NCBI GenBank assembly: GCA_013336205.1
Contig: JAAXUD010000100.1
Coordinates: forward strand, 1 to 8,193
DNA length: 8,193 nt
DNA from: Lentimicrobium sp.
Lineage (GTDB): Bacteria > Bacteroidota > Bacteroidia > Bacteroidales > Lentimicrobiaceae
Reading direction: 5' to 3'
The position numbers were made by a program, and so were the translations under genes. Below, one piece after another: positions 1 through 7,009 of this stretch. The notes below the pieces were generated by a model. That model was not told the origin of the DNA. It worked only from the letters and a program-made list of their open reading frames with translations, and ran no database searches. Each line of letters opens with the position of its first letter. The stretch's first letter is position 1.

Positions 1-1039
1 CGGCTTATATGTGGAGAATAACTTTAATTTCTCCGGAAAACTACAGATGAATGCCGGCTTAAGACTAAGCCACTTTATTGCAGATAAAAAGAATTACTTC
101 GCCCCTGAGCCAAGACTCTCTGCAAATTACCTGATTATAAATGGGTTATCGGCCAAACTTGCTTATGCTGAGATGAACCAGTATATCCACCTGTTAAGCA
201 GCACAGGCGTTGGTCTTCCCACCGATCTGTGGGTGCCGTCAACCGACCGCGTTGCACCGCAGAATTCACGGCAAATCTCGGGAGGACTTGCCAAGGACCT
301 TCCAGGCTATAATCTTACAATAACGCTGGAAGGCTATTACAAATGGAGTAATAACATTCTTGGCTATAAACCCGGAGCCAGCTTTTTATTGCTGGATGAT
401 CCGACAGATGCCCAGAATTTCACCTGGCAGGACAATGTTACTGCAGGTTCCGGAACCTCTTACGGAGCAGAATTATTGATCCACCGGAAAACAGGAAAAC
501 TCAGCGGATGGATTGGCTATACACTTTCGTGGACCAAATTACAATTTGATGAGATAAACTTCGGCAAAGAGTTCTGGGCACGCTACGACAGGCGGCATGA
601 CCTTTCGCTGGTGCTGATCTACACCATCAATGACCGCACAACGCTCTCCGGGACCTGGGTTTACGGAACGGGAAATGCCATAACGCTGCCGCTGGGAGAA
701 TATCAGGCTTCTCAACATCAGCCCTTCGCCGAGATTGACAATATGTTTGGTTCAAATCCATGGTATTATGCGAACAATGTTACTGATTATGGCGAAGTAA
801 ACTCGTTCAGGATGAAAGCTTACCATCGCCTCGACCTTGCCATTCAGTTTCATAAAGCGAAGAAACACTTTGAACGGACATGGGAAATTGGATTATACAA
901 TGCCTATAGCCGTAAAAATCCGTATTTCTATTTTGTTGAATCAGAATTTGAATTTGAGAGTCAGCAGGTGGTCAGCAAACTCAAACAAGTCTCCATTTTC
1001 CCTATTATTCCGTCTATTACCTACAATATAAAATTCTGA
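1..1039 (+). CDS. TonB-dependent outer-membrane receptor, C-terminal part of the beta-barrel (5' truncated by window edge)
   Basis: The frame is open from base 2 with no stop before the TGA at 1037-1039, so 345 residues of a longer protein are visible; the GTG at position 11 is internal, not a start. The sequence alternates polar and hydrophobic/aromatic stretches typical of barrel strands. It carries a block characteristic of Bacteroidota TonB-dependent receptors, ARYDRRHDLSLVLIY near 580-630, followed by a WVYGTGNAITLP stretch near 655-690. It ends in phenylalanine (YNIKF), as expected for an outer-membrane barrel assembly signal. The plug, TonB box and any N-terminal carboxypeptidase-like domain lie outside the window, so the substrate cannot be read. 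Family knowledge: such receptors import large ligands (glycans, siderophores, peptides) using TonB energy. The next gene, 5 bp downstream, is a DUF4249 lipoprotein and is almost certainly co-transcribed. The family call is secure; the ligand is unknown. Confidence 0.93.
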   Translation, partial: GLYVENNFNFSGKLQMNAGLRLSHFIADKKNYFAPEPRLSANYLIINGLSAKLAYAEMNQYIHLLSSTGVGLPTDLWVPSTDRVAPQNSRQISGGLAKDLPGYNLTITLEGYYKWSNNILGYKPGASFLLLDDPTDAQNFTWQDNVTAGSGTSYGAELLIHRKTGKLSGWIGYTLSWTKLQFDEINFGKEFWARYDRRHDLSLVLIYTINDRTTLSGTWVYGTGNAITLPLGEYQASQHQPFAEIDNMFGSNPWYYANNVTDYGEVNSFRMKAYHRLDLAIQFHKAKKHFERTWEIGLYNAYSRKNPYFYFVESEFEFESQQVVSKLKQVSIFPIIPSITYNIKF

Positions 1040-1044
1040 CGAAA

Positions 1045-1914
1045 ATGAAAAATCTTAAAAATCCCTTTCTGTTCATATTGTCGTTAATTATGTTGATTCT
1101 TTCCGGTTGTGATTCTATGATTTCGGATGTTGAAGTTCCGGATTCGGATCCCAAACTGGTGGTGACCGGATTTTTATCTCCTGCGGATGACACTATTTCA
1201 ATAGTCGTTTCTAAAAGCAGACCACTTTACGAACCAACCCAGGGCGGCGAAAACCCATTTCCAGTTGTAAATAATGCAATCGTTATTATCTCGGATGGCA
1301 TCAATAGCATTACATTGCCTTTTAATCCATTAAACGGAGCATATCAGACACTTTCAGAAGGCTTCCCTATACAACCTGGCAGTAACTATTCACTTTCTGT
1401 TACAACTCCTGACGGATATAATGCAACAGCTGATTGCACCATACCGGAGGGCATTGCTCCGGATATTGAGATAACAGGCATTGACACCATCAATGAATAT
1501 GGAACTGTTTCTAAAAGAGTCAGTTTCAGATTCCGGGATCTGCCCGGACAAGGCCAGTTTTATCGGATTGCAGCCGGAACATTTTATGGAGAAGATTATT
1601 CGTATACCTATTTTAATGAAACCGGCTTTGAGCGTGGCGAACCATTTGTCAGTGATAAAAACAGGGAGGAAGAATACTTTTTGTTTAAAACCTGGGATAT
1701 TTATGAAGACAACTCACCGGGTAATACATTATACGTTTCAATATCTATCACTGATCAGAACTATTTTAACTATCACAAATCTGTTAATTCATTTGAGGGG
1801 GATAATCCATTCTCAGAACCCACACCGGTTTTCTCCAATATAACAGGAGGCCTGGGTATTTTCGCCGGATTAAATGGAAAAATAACACAACATTCCCTGG
1901 AAGATCCCAGGTAA
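1045..1914 (+). CDS. DUF4249-family lipoprotein, partner of the upstream TonB-dependent receptor
   Basis: This is a 289-residue protein starting at ATG 1045, 5 bp after the receptor stop. The N-terminus is a lipoprotein signal: basic residues, a hydrophobic core and a lipobox LSGC with the acylated cysteine at residue 22. It should therefore be exported and lipid-anchored, probably at the outer membrane. Just after the anchor, the segment LVVTGFLSPADDTISIVVSKS (residues about 38-58) resembles the opening beta-strands of DUF4249 proteins, and the C-terminal GGLGIFAGLNG stretch (about 268-278) resembles the family's ending. Established context: DUF4249 proteins in Bacteroidota commonly sit directly behind a TonB-dependent receptor, an arrangement like SusC/SusD. 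Inference: it may help capture ligand or form a lid on the receptor. No catalytic motif is visible. The length is at the short end of what I expect for the family, but the ending looks natural. The assignment rests on motif resemblance, without a profile search. Confidence 0.82.
   Translation: MKNLKNPFLFILSLIMLILSGCDSMISDVEVPDSDPKLVVTGFLSPADDTISIVVSKSRPLYEPTQGGENPFPVVNNAIVIISDGINSITLPFNPLNGAYQTLSEGFPIQPGSNYSLSVTTPDGYNATADCTIPEGIAPDIEITGIDTINEYGTVSKRVSFRFRDLPGQGQFYRIAAGTFYGEDYSYTYFNETGFERGEPFVSDKNREEEYFLFKTWDIYEDNSPGNTLYVSISITDQNYFNYHKSVNSFEGDNPFSEPTPVFSNITGGLGIFAGLNGKITQHSLEDPR
1896..1911 (+). terminator. Weak hairpin overlapping the end of the DUF4249 gene; possible contribution to termination
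   Basis: A perfect 5-bp stem (CCTGG / CCAGG) with a 6-nt loop ends immediately before the TAA stop at 1912-1914. The nearest T-run (TTTTT at 1931-1935) is about 20 bases further on, which is too far for a standard intrinsic terminator. The convergent gene's stop is only 22 bp away, so transcription must end inside or near this junction. I list it as a candidate only. Confidence 0.2.
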
Positions 1915-1936
1915 ACCCTTCAGAAAGCTGTTTTTA

Positions 1937-2431
1937 TTAGTGCTTTTTCTCGTAGGTTATGTAAGAATAGTCAAAGCCAAGGCTTTCAACTGCCGGAACA
2001 TCCTCCCTGGCAATTTCCTTCCATTCCGAATAATCAATATCAGTATAAAAGGTATCTGCCTCGAAATCTTTATGCACTATGGTCAGATACAACTTATCAG
2101 CCAGCGGCATAAACTGTTTGTAAACCATTCCACCGCCAATAATAAAGTTTTCACGACCCTCTTCCATTTTACTGATGGCGTCATCGATAGAATAAGCCAT
2201 TTCACAGCCTTTGATGAGCTCGCCCGGAATATCAGTAATAACAACACTCCTTCGGTTAGGCAGTGGCCTGATTGGCAAGGATTCAAAGGTCCTTTTTCCC
2301 ATTACAATCGTGTGCCCGGTTGTCAGTGCCTTAAATCGTTTGAGATCTTCCGGAATATGCCAGAGCAATTGATTGTCTTTCCCTATAGCATTGTTTTGCG
2401 CGATGGCAACTATGATGGATATCGTCTTCAT
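1937..2431 (-). CDS. folA: Dihydrofolate reductase
   Basis: This 164-residue protein is of typical bacterial DHFR length and reduces 7,8-dihydrofolate to tetrahydrofolate with NADPH in the cytoplasm. It aligns by eye along its whole length with the family. Visible signatures are the N-terminal ISIIVAIAQNNAIGKDN strand and Met20-type loop, LLWHIPEDLKRFK (residues 22-34), with Trp24 and the catalytic acid Asp29 matching E. coli Trp22 and Asp27, VMGKRTFES (43-51) for NADPH binding, PLPNR (56-60) with Arg60 matching the folate-glutamate-binding Arg57, and FIIGGGMVY (96-104) with the conserved Gly-Gly. ATG 2431 gives the expected N-terminus. It lies 24 bp downstream of thyA on the same strand, so the two are probably co-transcribed, pairing the enzyme that makes dihydrofolate with the one that recycles it. 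No Shine-Dalgarno sequence is apparent, which is normal for Bacteroidota. No key residue is missing. Confidence 0.97.
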   Translation of the reverse strand: MKTISIIVAIAQNNAIGKDNQLLWHIPEDLKRFKALTTGHTIVMGKRTFESLPIRPLPNRRSVVITDIPGELIKGCEMAYSIDDAISKMEEGRENFIIGGGMVYKQFMPLADKLYLTIVHKDFEADTFYTDIDYSEWKEIAREDVPAVESLGFDYSYITYEKKH

Positions 2432-2455
2432 GGATAATCAGAATTAAAGAATAAA

Positions 2456-3250
2456 TTAAACCGCTACCGGGGCTTTTATATGCGGATGAGGGTCATAACC
2501 TTCGAGCGTAAAATCTTCATACCGGAATCCAAAAATATCACTAATCTCAGGATTAACGGCCATTTTAGGCAATGGCTTGAAATCACGGGTTAACTGGAGG
2601 TTAACCTGATCGAGGTGATTGAGATAAATATGCGCATCACCGAAAGTATGAACAAAGTCTCCCGGCTTTAACCCGGTTACCCGGGCCATCATCATGGTGA
2701 GCAAGGCATAAGAAGCTATGTTAAAAGGAACACCCAGAAAGATATCTGCACTGCGCTGATATAACTGGCAGGAAAGCTTTCCTTCAGACACATAAAACTG
2801 AAACAGAACATGACAGGGAGGTAGTGCCATTTTATCAATATCACCGGGATTCCAGGCAGAGACCATCATCCTGCGGGAATCAGGTTTTTCTTTGATCATC
2901 CTGACCACTTCACTGATCTGGTCGATGGTACGGCCATCAGGTGTAGACCAGGAGCGCCACTGATGCCCGTAAACCGGCCCCAGGTTTCCATCGGCGTCAG
3001 CCCATTCATCCCAGATAGACACTTTATTATCGTGCAGGTATTTAATGTTGGTATCTCCCTGCAGAAACCACAACAACTCATGGATTATTGACCTGAGATG
3101 CAGTTTTTTAGTGGTAAGTGCCGGAAACCCATCTTCAAGATTAAACCTCATCTGATAACCGAAAACGCTGATTGTACCGGTTCCGGTACGATCTTCCTTA
3201 CGCACCCCGTGTTCGAGCACATGTTTCAGCAGGTCATGATATTGCTTCAT
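2456..3250 (-). CDS. thyA: Thymidylate synthase (ThyA type)
   Basis: This 264-residue protein has exactly the length of E. coli ThyA and appears to align without gaps. It methylates dUMP to dTMP using 5,10-methylene-tetrahydrofolate as both carbon donor and reductant, releasing dihydrofolate. All hallmark residues are present: phosphate-binding Arg21 in DRTGTGT; the [18 protein letters not shown] helix (51-68); Trp80 and the DEWAD segment; Arg126-Arg127; the nucleophile Cys146 in [12 protein letters not shown]; Asp169 and Asn177 in the [11 protein letters not shown] region; His207 and Tyr209 in the HIYLNH stretch; and the C-terminal KAPVAV closing segment. ATG 3250 gives the canonical MKQY start. 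It heads a thyA-folA unit. A TAnnTTTG promoter box lies about 18-25 bases upstream, so the unit is probably transcribed independently of hydE, which ends 120 bp upstream. The protein looks fully functional. Confidence 0.98.
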   Translation of the reverse strand: MKQYHDLLKHVLEHGVRKEDRTGTGTISVFGYQMRFNLEDGFPALTTKKLHLRSIIHELLWFLQGDTNIKYLHDNKVSIWDEWADADGNLGPVYGHQWRSWSTPDGRTIDQISEVVRMIKEKPDSRRMMVSAWNPGDIDKMALPPCHVLFQFYVSEGKLSCQLYQRSADIFLGVPFNIASYALLTMMMARVTGLKPGDFVHTFGDAHIYLNHLDQVNLQLTRDFKPLPKMAVNPEISDIFGFRYEDFTLEGYDPHPHIKAPVAV

Positions 3251-3267
3251 TCGCTTATTTTAGATCA

Positions 3268-3275
3268 CAAATTTA
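3268..3275 (-). promoter_or_regulatory. Candidate Bacteroidota -7 promoter box for thyA-folA (TAAATTTG)
   Basis: On the minus strand, TAAATTTG fits the Bacteroidota primary-sigma consensus TAnnTTTG and lies 18-25 bases before the thyA ATG, which would give a leader of roughly 10-15 bases. About 19 bases further upstream there is only a partial match (TATG) to the -33 TTTG element. The location is plausible, but an 8-mer with two free positions can occur by chance in AT-rich DNA. Confidence 0.4.
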
Positions 3276-3314
3276 ACTTATTAATAAATTTCTGCATAAA
3301 GCTTTCCGCTACAG

Positions 3315-3345
3315 TTATTAACCGTCAGGTAATGAATGTTAATAA
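3315..3345. repeat. Inverted repeat TTATTAAC / GTTAATAA in the hydE-thyA intergenic region
   Basis: Two perfect 8-base arms, at 3315-3322 and 3338-3345, are separated by 15 bases. The element lies between the hydE stop (3371) and the thyA promoter box (3268-3275). The spacing (23 bases centre to centre, about two helical turns) would suit a dimeric regulator; as RNA it would form a weak AT-rich hairpin. No T-run follows on the minus strand, so it does not look like a normal terminator for hydE. Function unknown. Confidence 0.3.
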
Positions 3346-3370
3346 AATCTCCGGAAACGGTACCAGACAA

Positions 3371-4462
3371 TTATAAAGAGCCTGGATGTTTTTCCCTGAA
3401 GTGAGGGGAATCACCCCACTCATCATAGCCTATTTTGTTACCCGACATATGAACGCGGGCTTCCAGGCAGTTTTTGCAATCGGCGGCCTCTTCGTCAGTG
3501 CAGGGCTTGTTCTCATACAACTTATAATCATTGCGGTAAGCTCCCGGAGTAATGTTAGGCATGATAATATTTGCGCCGATCTTCAATGCCTTTTCTCTGC
3601 CAATTGGGTCAATTGCCTGCAAGGCAGTGGCTGAAGCGATGTTAATATCCTTCATCATTATTCTCAGAACGGCAATCATTTTGAGGGCAAGGTTAAACCG
3701 TTCTTCGAGTGGCAAAAGCCGGTCACGGAACTCCCACAGCGGCGTATCAGCATGCTCAATATAAGGCCCCATACCACACATATCGATATCGAGATCTTTC
3801 ATAAAAATCAGATCATCGGCCAAATCGGCTGTGGTCTGAAATGGCAGACCGATCATCACTCCGGTACCAACCTGAAAACCAGCCTCCCGTAAATCATACA
3901 ATGCCTTTATACGTCGTTCAAAACTATGTTTTTCATCGTTAGGATGAATTCTGTAATAAAGATCGGGATTCGAGGTTTCAATGCGAAGCAGATAACGGTG
4001 TGCACCAGCTTCATACCATCTGCGGTAGACCTCAGGCGATTGTTCTCCAACTGACAGGGTTATCCCTAATTTACCTCCGGAAATATCTTTGATACCTTTT
4101 AAAAGGCGTTCAATGCGGGCTGTAAATGCAGGACTTTCCAGCTCACCTCCCTGAAGTACCACAGATCCGTAGTTGCTGTCATATGCAAATCTGGCAGCAT
4201 TAAGTATCTCCTCGTCTGTAAGATTATACCTGTTTGCCAGTCTGTTATCCTTCCGGATACCACAATAGAAACAATTTTTTGCGCATATATTCGAGAACTC
4301 AATCAAGCCCCTGAAATAAACAATGTCTCCTACAAACTGAGTTTTTATCTCTGCAGCCCTGGCAAACAATTTATTCCGGTCTTCCTGCTGCGAACTGAGC
4401 AGTGCAATTATATCTTCACGGCTAAGATTATCGTTATTTAAAATGGCAGCAACATCAGGCAT
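3371..4462 (-). CDS. hydE: [FeFe]-hydrogenase H-cluster maturation radical SAM protein HydE
   Basis: This 363-residue protein is close to the usual HydE length of about 350. The radical SAM cluster motif CxxxCxxC is at Cys60, Cys64 and Cys67 within IEFSNICAKNCFYCGIRKDN. A second cysteine set, C-x7-C-x2-C at Cys321, Cys329 and Cys332, has the same spacing as the accessory-cluster cysteines of Thermotoga HydE. Other family-like blocks are VVLQGGE (101-107), MIGLPFQTTADLADDL (203-218), DMCGMGPYIEHADTPL (227-242) and a MPNITPGAYR stretch (301-310). Known role: HydE acts with HydG and HydF in the cytoplasm to build the diiron subcluster of the [FeFe]-hydrogenase active site. BioB and PylB are related but fit these blocks less well. 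No hydF, hydG or hydrogenase gene is in the window. A TAnnTTTG box 26-33 bases upstream of ATG 4462 suggests its own promoter. The family call is strong; that the product serves a hydrogenase is inferred. Confidence 0.93.
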   Translation of the reverse strand: MPDVAAILNNDNLSREDIIALLSSQQEDRNKLFARAAEIKTQFVGDIVYFRGLIEFSNICAKNCFYCGIRKDNRLANRYNLTDEEILNAARFAYDSNYGSVVLQGGELESPAFTARIERLLKGIKDISGGKLGITLSVGEQSPEVYRRWYEAGAHRYLLRIETSNPDLYYRIHPNDEKHSFERRIKALYDLREAGFQVGTGVMIGLPFQTTADLADDLIFMKDLDIDMCGMGPYIEHADTPLWEFRDRLLPLEERFNLALKMIAVLRIMMKDINIASATALQAIDPIGREKALKIGANIIMPNITPGAYRNDYKLYENKPCTDEEAADCKNCLEARVHMSGNKIGYDEWGDSPHFREKHPGSL

Positions 4463-4487
4463 AACCTTTTTGTATTTTAGTACAGCA

Positions 4488-4495
4488 CAAAATTA
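4488..4495 (-). promoter_or_regulatory. Candidate Bacteroidota -7 promoter box for hydE (TAATTTTG)
   Basis: On the minus strand TAATTTTG matches the TAnnTTTG consensus and sits 26-33 bases before the hydE ATG, implying a leader of about 20 bases. It lies in the 80-bp gap after the GWxTD gene. No clear -33 TTTG is seen at the expected spacing. If real, hydE can be transcribed separately from the upstream envelope genes. Confidence 0.4.
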
Positions 4496-4542
4496 AGGCT
4501 TTTTCGCACCTGAATATTGAAATCCGGTGCAATCCCTGAATT

Positions 4543-5787
4543 TTACCTTCGCCAGTTGGAAACAGCCAGGTGCCAGGGTCTGCGATATTCTTCCGATCTT
4601 ATCAACCGGTAATCTTTTACACCCGGGCTATTTTCAAAAATATGAAAATAAAATTTTACAGAAAGCGGATTACCCGGCTCTCCATAGGTCCACTCTTCAT
4701 GTTCCGAGTTCCGGTAAACAAAACCAGGACTCCCAAACACAATGTAAATCATGCCCCTGTCTGATTTCCACCCTTCGTCCAACAGGCTAAAAAGCTGATT
4801 GGCCTCTTCTACCCTGGCATAATAACGTTTAATCAAGGTTAATGCCCGCTCAGAATTACCGGCCAGTTCGATCCAGAATTTATCAACTGCCGCTTTGGGC
4901 GGTAACTGTAAAAGGTCATAATACTCATTGTCAGTGGAAATATACCTTAATGCATCGCGCATTTTTCCGGCATTGCCAACCTGAGGATAGCCATCATAAA
5001 ATCTGAATATCCTAAACCCATTTTCATCACTTCCGGAAAAATAAATACCTTCATCATTCAGGTTAAAAGGCTCAGAAGAATTTCCCTGAAACCTGACAAC
5101 TATGTTTTTTATGAACTCAGGTTCTTCAGGTCTGAAGTCTGCAGGAAAATCAAAAGGAGAAGCGGCAGCCTCTTTCTCCGAAAATTTATAGAATTTAAGT
5201 TGAAATGTCGAATCAAAGGCCTGGCGTGACCGTATCTTCACCATTTCAATCCTTGAGATATAATCGCGAAACAGCGGCCTGTTATTAATATCTGTCAATA
5301 AAAAGTCTGCTTGCTGACCCTGCTGCGCTTTCGGAAGTTCAATTATCCGGGAAACAGCACTTTGTGTATTAAAATCCGTTAAGGTAACCCTGACAATATA
5401 ATTTTTCCCGGTATTAGCTTTAAAAGTTAGCGAATCTTCGACAATGCCGGAAACCCGCACACTGTCTATCCCCTGCCATGAACCTGAATCTACCAGCACA
5501 CCCTTTTCATAACCATCAAACACCTGATAATTAATCCCATAAATATAATATAACTTCTCTGCTACTTTTGCACGCTTAAGGTTCTGGAGTGAAAATCTGA
5601 AATACAGATTTGTACTACTGTCATCCAGGTTATATACAGCTAAACCGAGTTCTTTTTTGATTGCCTCCGGACTATAGGATACAGCAAGGTTATGTTTGGC
5701 CATTTTGCCTGTACCTGAACAGGCTGTAGCAAAAGCCAATATTAAAAACAAAAAAATAACATGGAATATCCTGCTGAATTTCATCAT
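4543..5787 (-). CDS. GWxTD-domain lipoprotein, function unknown
   Basis: With the start at ATG 5787 the protein has 414 residues. The frame can be extended 4 codons to a TTG at 5799, but two adjacent ATGs (5787 and 5784) followed directly by a lysine and the hydrophobic signal make a better start. The N-terminus is a lipoprotein signal with lipobox ATAC, acylated Cys at residue 23, so the protein is exported and membrane-anchored. Residues about 30-200 look like beta-rich strands without recognised motifs. The C-terminal third matches the GWxTD domain: DKFW (303-306), then DEGWKSDRGMIYIVFGSPG (337-355), with Trp-Thr-Tyr about a dozen residues later. The signature carries Ser where the name-giving motif has Thr, a conservative change. 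GWxTD proteins are widespread in Bacteroidota, but their function is not known to me. The M23/LysM gene ends 157 bp upstream on the same strand, so an envelope role is plausible. No clear TAnnTTTG box precedes it, so it may be read through from the M23 gene. Confidence 0.85.
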   Translation of the reverse strand: MMKFSRIFHVIFLFLILAFATACSGTGKMAKHNLAVSYSPEAIKKELGLAVYNLDDSSTNLYFRFSLQNLKRAKVAEKLYYIYGINYQVFDGYEKGVLVDSGSWQGIDSVRVSGIVEDSLTFKANTGKNYIVRVTLTDFNTQSAVSRIIELPKAQQGQQADFLLTDINNRPLFRDYISRIEMVKIRSRQAFDSTFQLKFYKFSEKEAAASPFDFPADFRPEEPEFIKNIVVRFQGNSSEPFNLNDEGIYFSGSDENGFRIFRFYDGYPQVGNAGKMRDALRYISTDNEYYDLLQLPPKAAVDKFWIELAGNSERALTLIKRYYARVEEANQLFSLLDEGWKSDRGMIYIVFGSPGFVYRNSEHEEWTYGEPGNPLSVKFYFHIFENSPGVKDYRLIRSEEYRRPWHLAVSNWRR

Positions 5788-5916
5788 TTTAACAATCAAA
5801 AGATCAGTAAACCTATGTAAATAAATTTTATTTACCCATAAGGTTAGTAAAGGTAATGAAAAACAGAAAATCCCGAACGTCCTTAGGAGAAAGCAATAAA
5901 TCTAAATTTAATAAAT

Positions 5917-5931
5917 AACCAGAATCTGGTT
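5917..5931. repeat. Short palindrome AACCAGA-A-TCTGGTT after the M23 peptidase gene
   Basis: Perfect 7-base arms around one central base lie 14-28 bases downstream of the M23 gene stop, in the 157-bp gap before the GWxTD gene. As RNA it could fold into a 6-bp stem with a 3-base loop, followed on the minus strand by AT-rich sequence but not a clean U-run. It could be a weak terminator, a processing hairpin or an operator for the downstream gene. The rest of this gap is AT-rich and shows nothing further. Confidence 0.3.
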
Positions 5932-5944
5932 CAAGTGATGTTGA

Positions 5945-6976
5945 TTACTTAACCCTGATACGCATCCCGATTTTAAGTTTCTTATTGGCAGTTATACCGT
6001 TTAGTTTACAAATCTTACTAACCGTTGTTTTATATCTTAAAGCCATTCCATAAAGCGTATCACCGGATTTAACGGTATGATATTTTGTTGTGGTTGATTT
6101 GGTTGCCGTTGGTGTATCAGACTCAGAATCTGCTTTAACAGCAGTTGAAACAGCTGAAACAGATTTTTTTCCAAAAAAATCCTTGTCGATAATAAGGGTA
6201 TCTTTCCGGAGGCAAAAGTTGTCAAAATCAATAATACGGTTCGGATTGAAGTGCTCTCCCAAATAGCGGGTTTCAAAATGGAGGTGCGTTGTGGTAGCCC
6301 GGCCTGTTCTCCCTCCAAGGCCTATCGGATCTCCGGCTTTTACCTCCTGATTAACTTTAACCAGCATTTTAGACAGATGGCCATATACTGTCTCCAACCC
6401 ATTATTATGCCTCACAACTATCAGTTTACCATAGCCGCTCATTACCCTGGCAATCCTGACCTTACCTGTAAACACCGATCTGATTGTATCTCCTGTTTCA
6501 AGTTTAATATCAGCACCTGCATGAAACCGTCGCCCTCTGGGTCCATAAGGAGAGATTAACTTACCCTTAAATGGAAAACAAAACTTACCCTCAGCGGGAT
6601 TATTTAATAGAATATACTTTGGTTCTTCAAGTTTTGAGAAATCAGTGCGACTTGTTCTGATGTATAAGGTATCCCATCTGCCATTGTTTTTAACATCAGC
6701 CGGAACAAAAATAATATCTGCCGGAACAAAACTATTATTCTGCTCCTCCTCCAAATCCCCTCCTCCACTTAAATCGTCTTCGATTTCAATAATTTCATTT
6801 TCAATTACTTTATCATAATCAAACTTTCCCGGGCCCATACCCAATGTATCTTCAAACTGAAAAAATTCTGTGGTATCTATAACAAAGCCCTGACCAAAGC
6901 CATTCATTGATGCTATACAAAGAAGAAAAAGAAGAAGAAAGAGGCTTTTAGGGCTTTTATATAATGTAATTTTCAT
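5945..6976 (-). CDS. Secreted M23-family peptidoglycan metalloendopeptidase with C-terminal LysM domain
   Basis: With start ATG 6976 the product has 343 residues. It opens with a Sec signal (MKITLYKSPKS, then LFLLLFLLCIA), probably cleaved just before Gln29. An acidic, low-complexity segment follows (about 50-80). The M23/LytM peptidase domain spans roughly 130-250 with all zinc and catalytic residues visible: His152 and Asp156 in FHAGADI, His200 in VYGHL, and His231 and His233 in THLHFE. A Ser/Thr-rich linker (about 272-298) leads to one LysM peptidoglycan-binding domain (about 299-342: YHTVKSGDTLYGMALRYKTT, ending GMRIRVK). Family knowledge: such enzymes cut peptide cross-links in peptidoglycan during growth, division or daughter-cell separation. 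The frame is open back to a TTG at 7123, but that codon lies in the loop of a terminator hairpin, and a -7 promoter box sits at 7010-7017. This supports 6976; an ATG at 7027 is less likely because it buries the signal peptide. It looks catalytically intact. Confidence 0.93.
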   Translation of the reverse strand: MKITLYKSPKSLFLLLFLLCIASMNGFGQGFVIDTTEFFQFEDTLGMGPGKFDYDKVIENEIIEIEDDLSGGGDLEEEQNNSFVPADIIFVPADVKNNGRWDTLYIRTSRTDFSKLEEPKYILLNNPAEGKFCFPFKGKLISPYGPRGRRFHAGADIKLETGDTIRSVFTGKVRIARVMSGYGKLIVVRHNNGLETVYGHLSKMLVKVNQEVKAGDPIGLGGRTGRATTTHLHFETRYLGEHFNPNRIIDFDNFCLRKDTLIIDKDFFGKKSVSAVSTAVKADSESDTPTATKSTTTKYHTVKSGDTLYGMALRYKTTVSKICKLNGITANKKLKIGMRIRVK

Positions 6977-7009
6977 TTTCAATATTGAATTCAAACCAAT
7001 TGACGGTTG

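Noticed and set aside
1940..2437. Long open frame on the plus strand opposite folA
   Set aside because: It mirrors folA almost exactly, the folA protein aligns along its full length with the DHFR family, and the plus-strand translation shows no recognisable domain.
3371..4462. Biotin synthase or methylornithine synthase identity for the radical SAM gene
   Set aside because: The IGLPFQT, GMGPYIEHADTPL and MPNITPGAYR-type blocks and the C-x7-C-x2-C set fit HydE better, and there are no biotin or pyrrolysine genes nearby.
4506..4530. Inverted repeat GCACC / GGTGC between the GWxTD gene and hydE
   Set aside because: The stem is only 5 bp with a 15-base loop, and no U-run follows on the minus strand; it is not convincing as a terminator or operator.
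4527..4790. Plus-strand open frame opposite the 3' end of the GWxTD gene
   Set aside because: It lies antisense to the conserved GWxTD domain and its translation is low in recognisable features.
5788..5799. TTG start four codons upstream of the chosen GWxTD start
   Set aside because: Two ATG codons in a row sit directly before the signal peptide; the TTG adds nothing and has no supporting ribosome-binding site.
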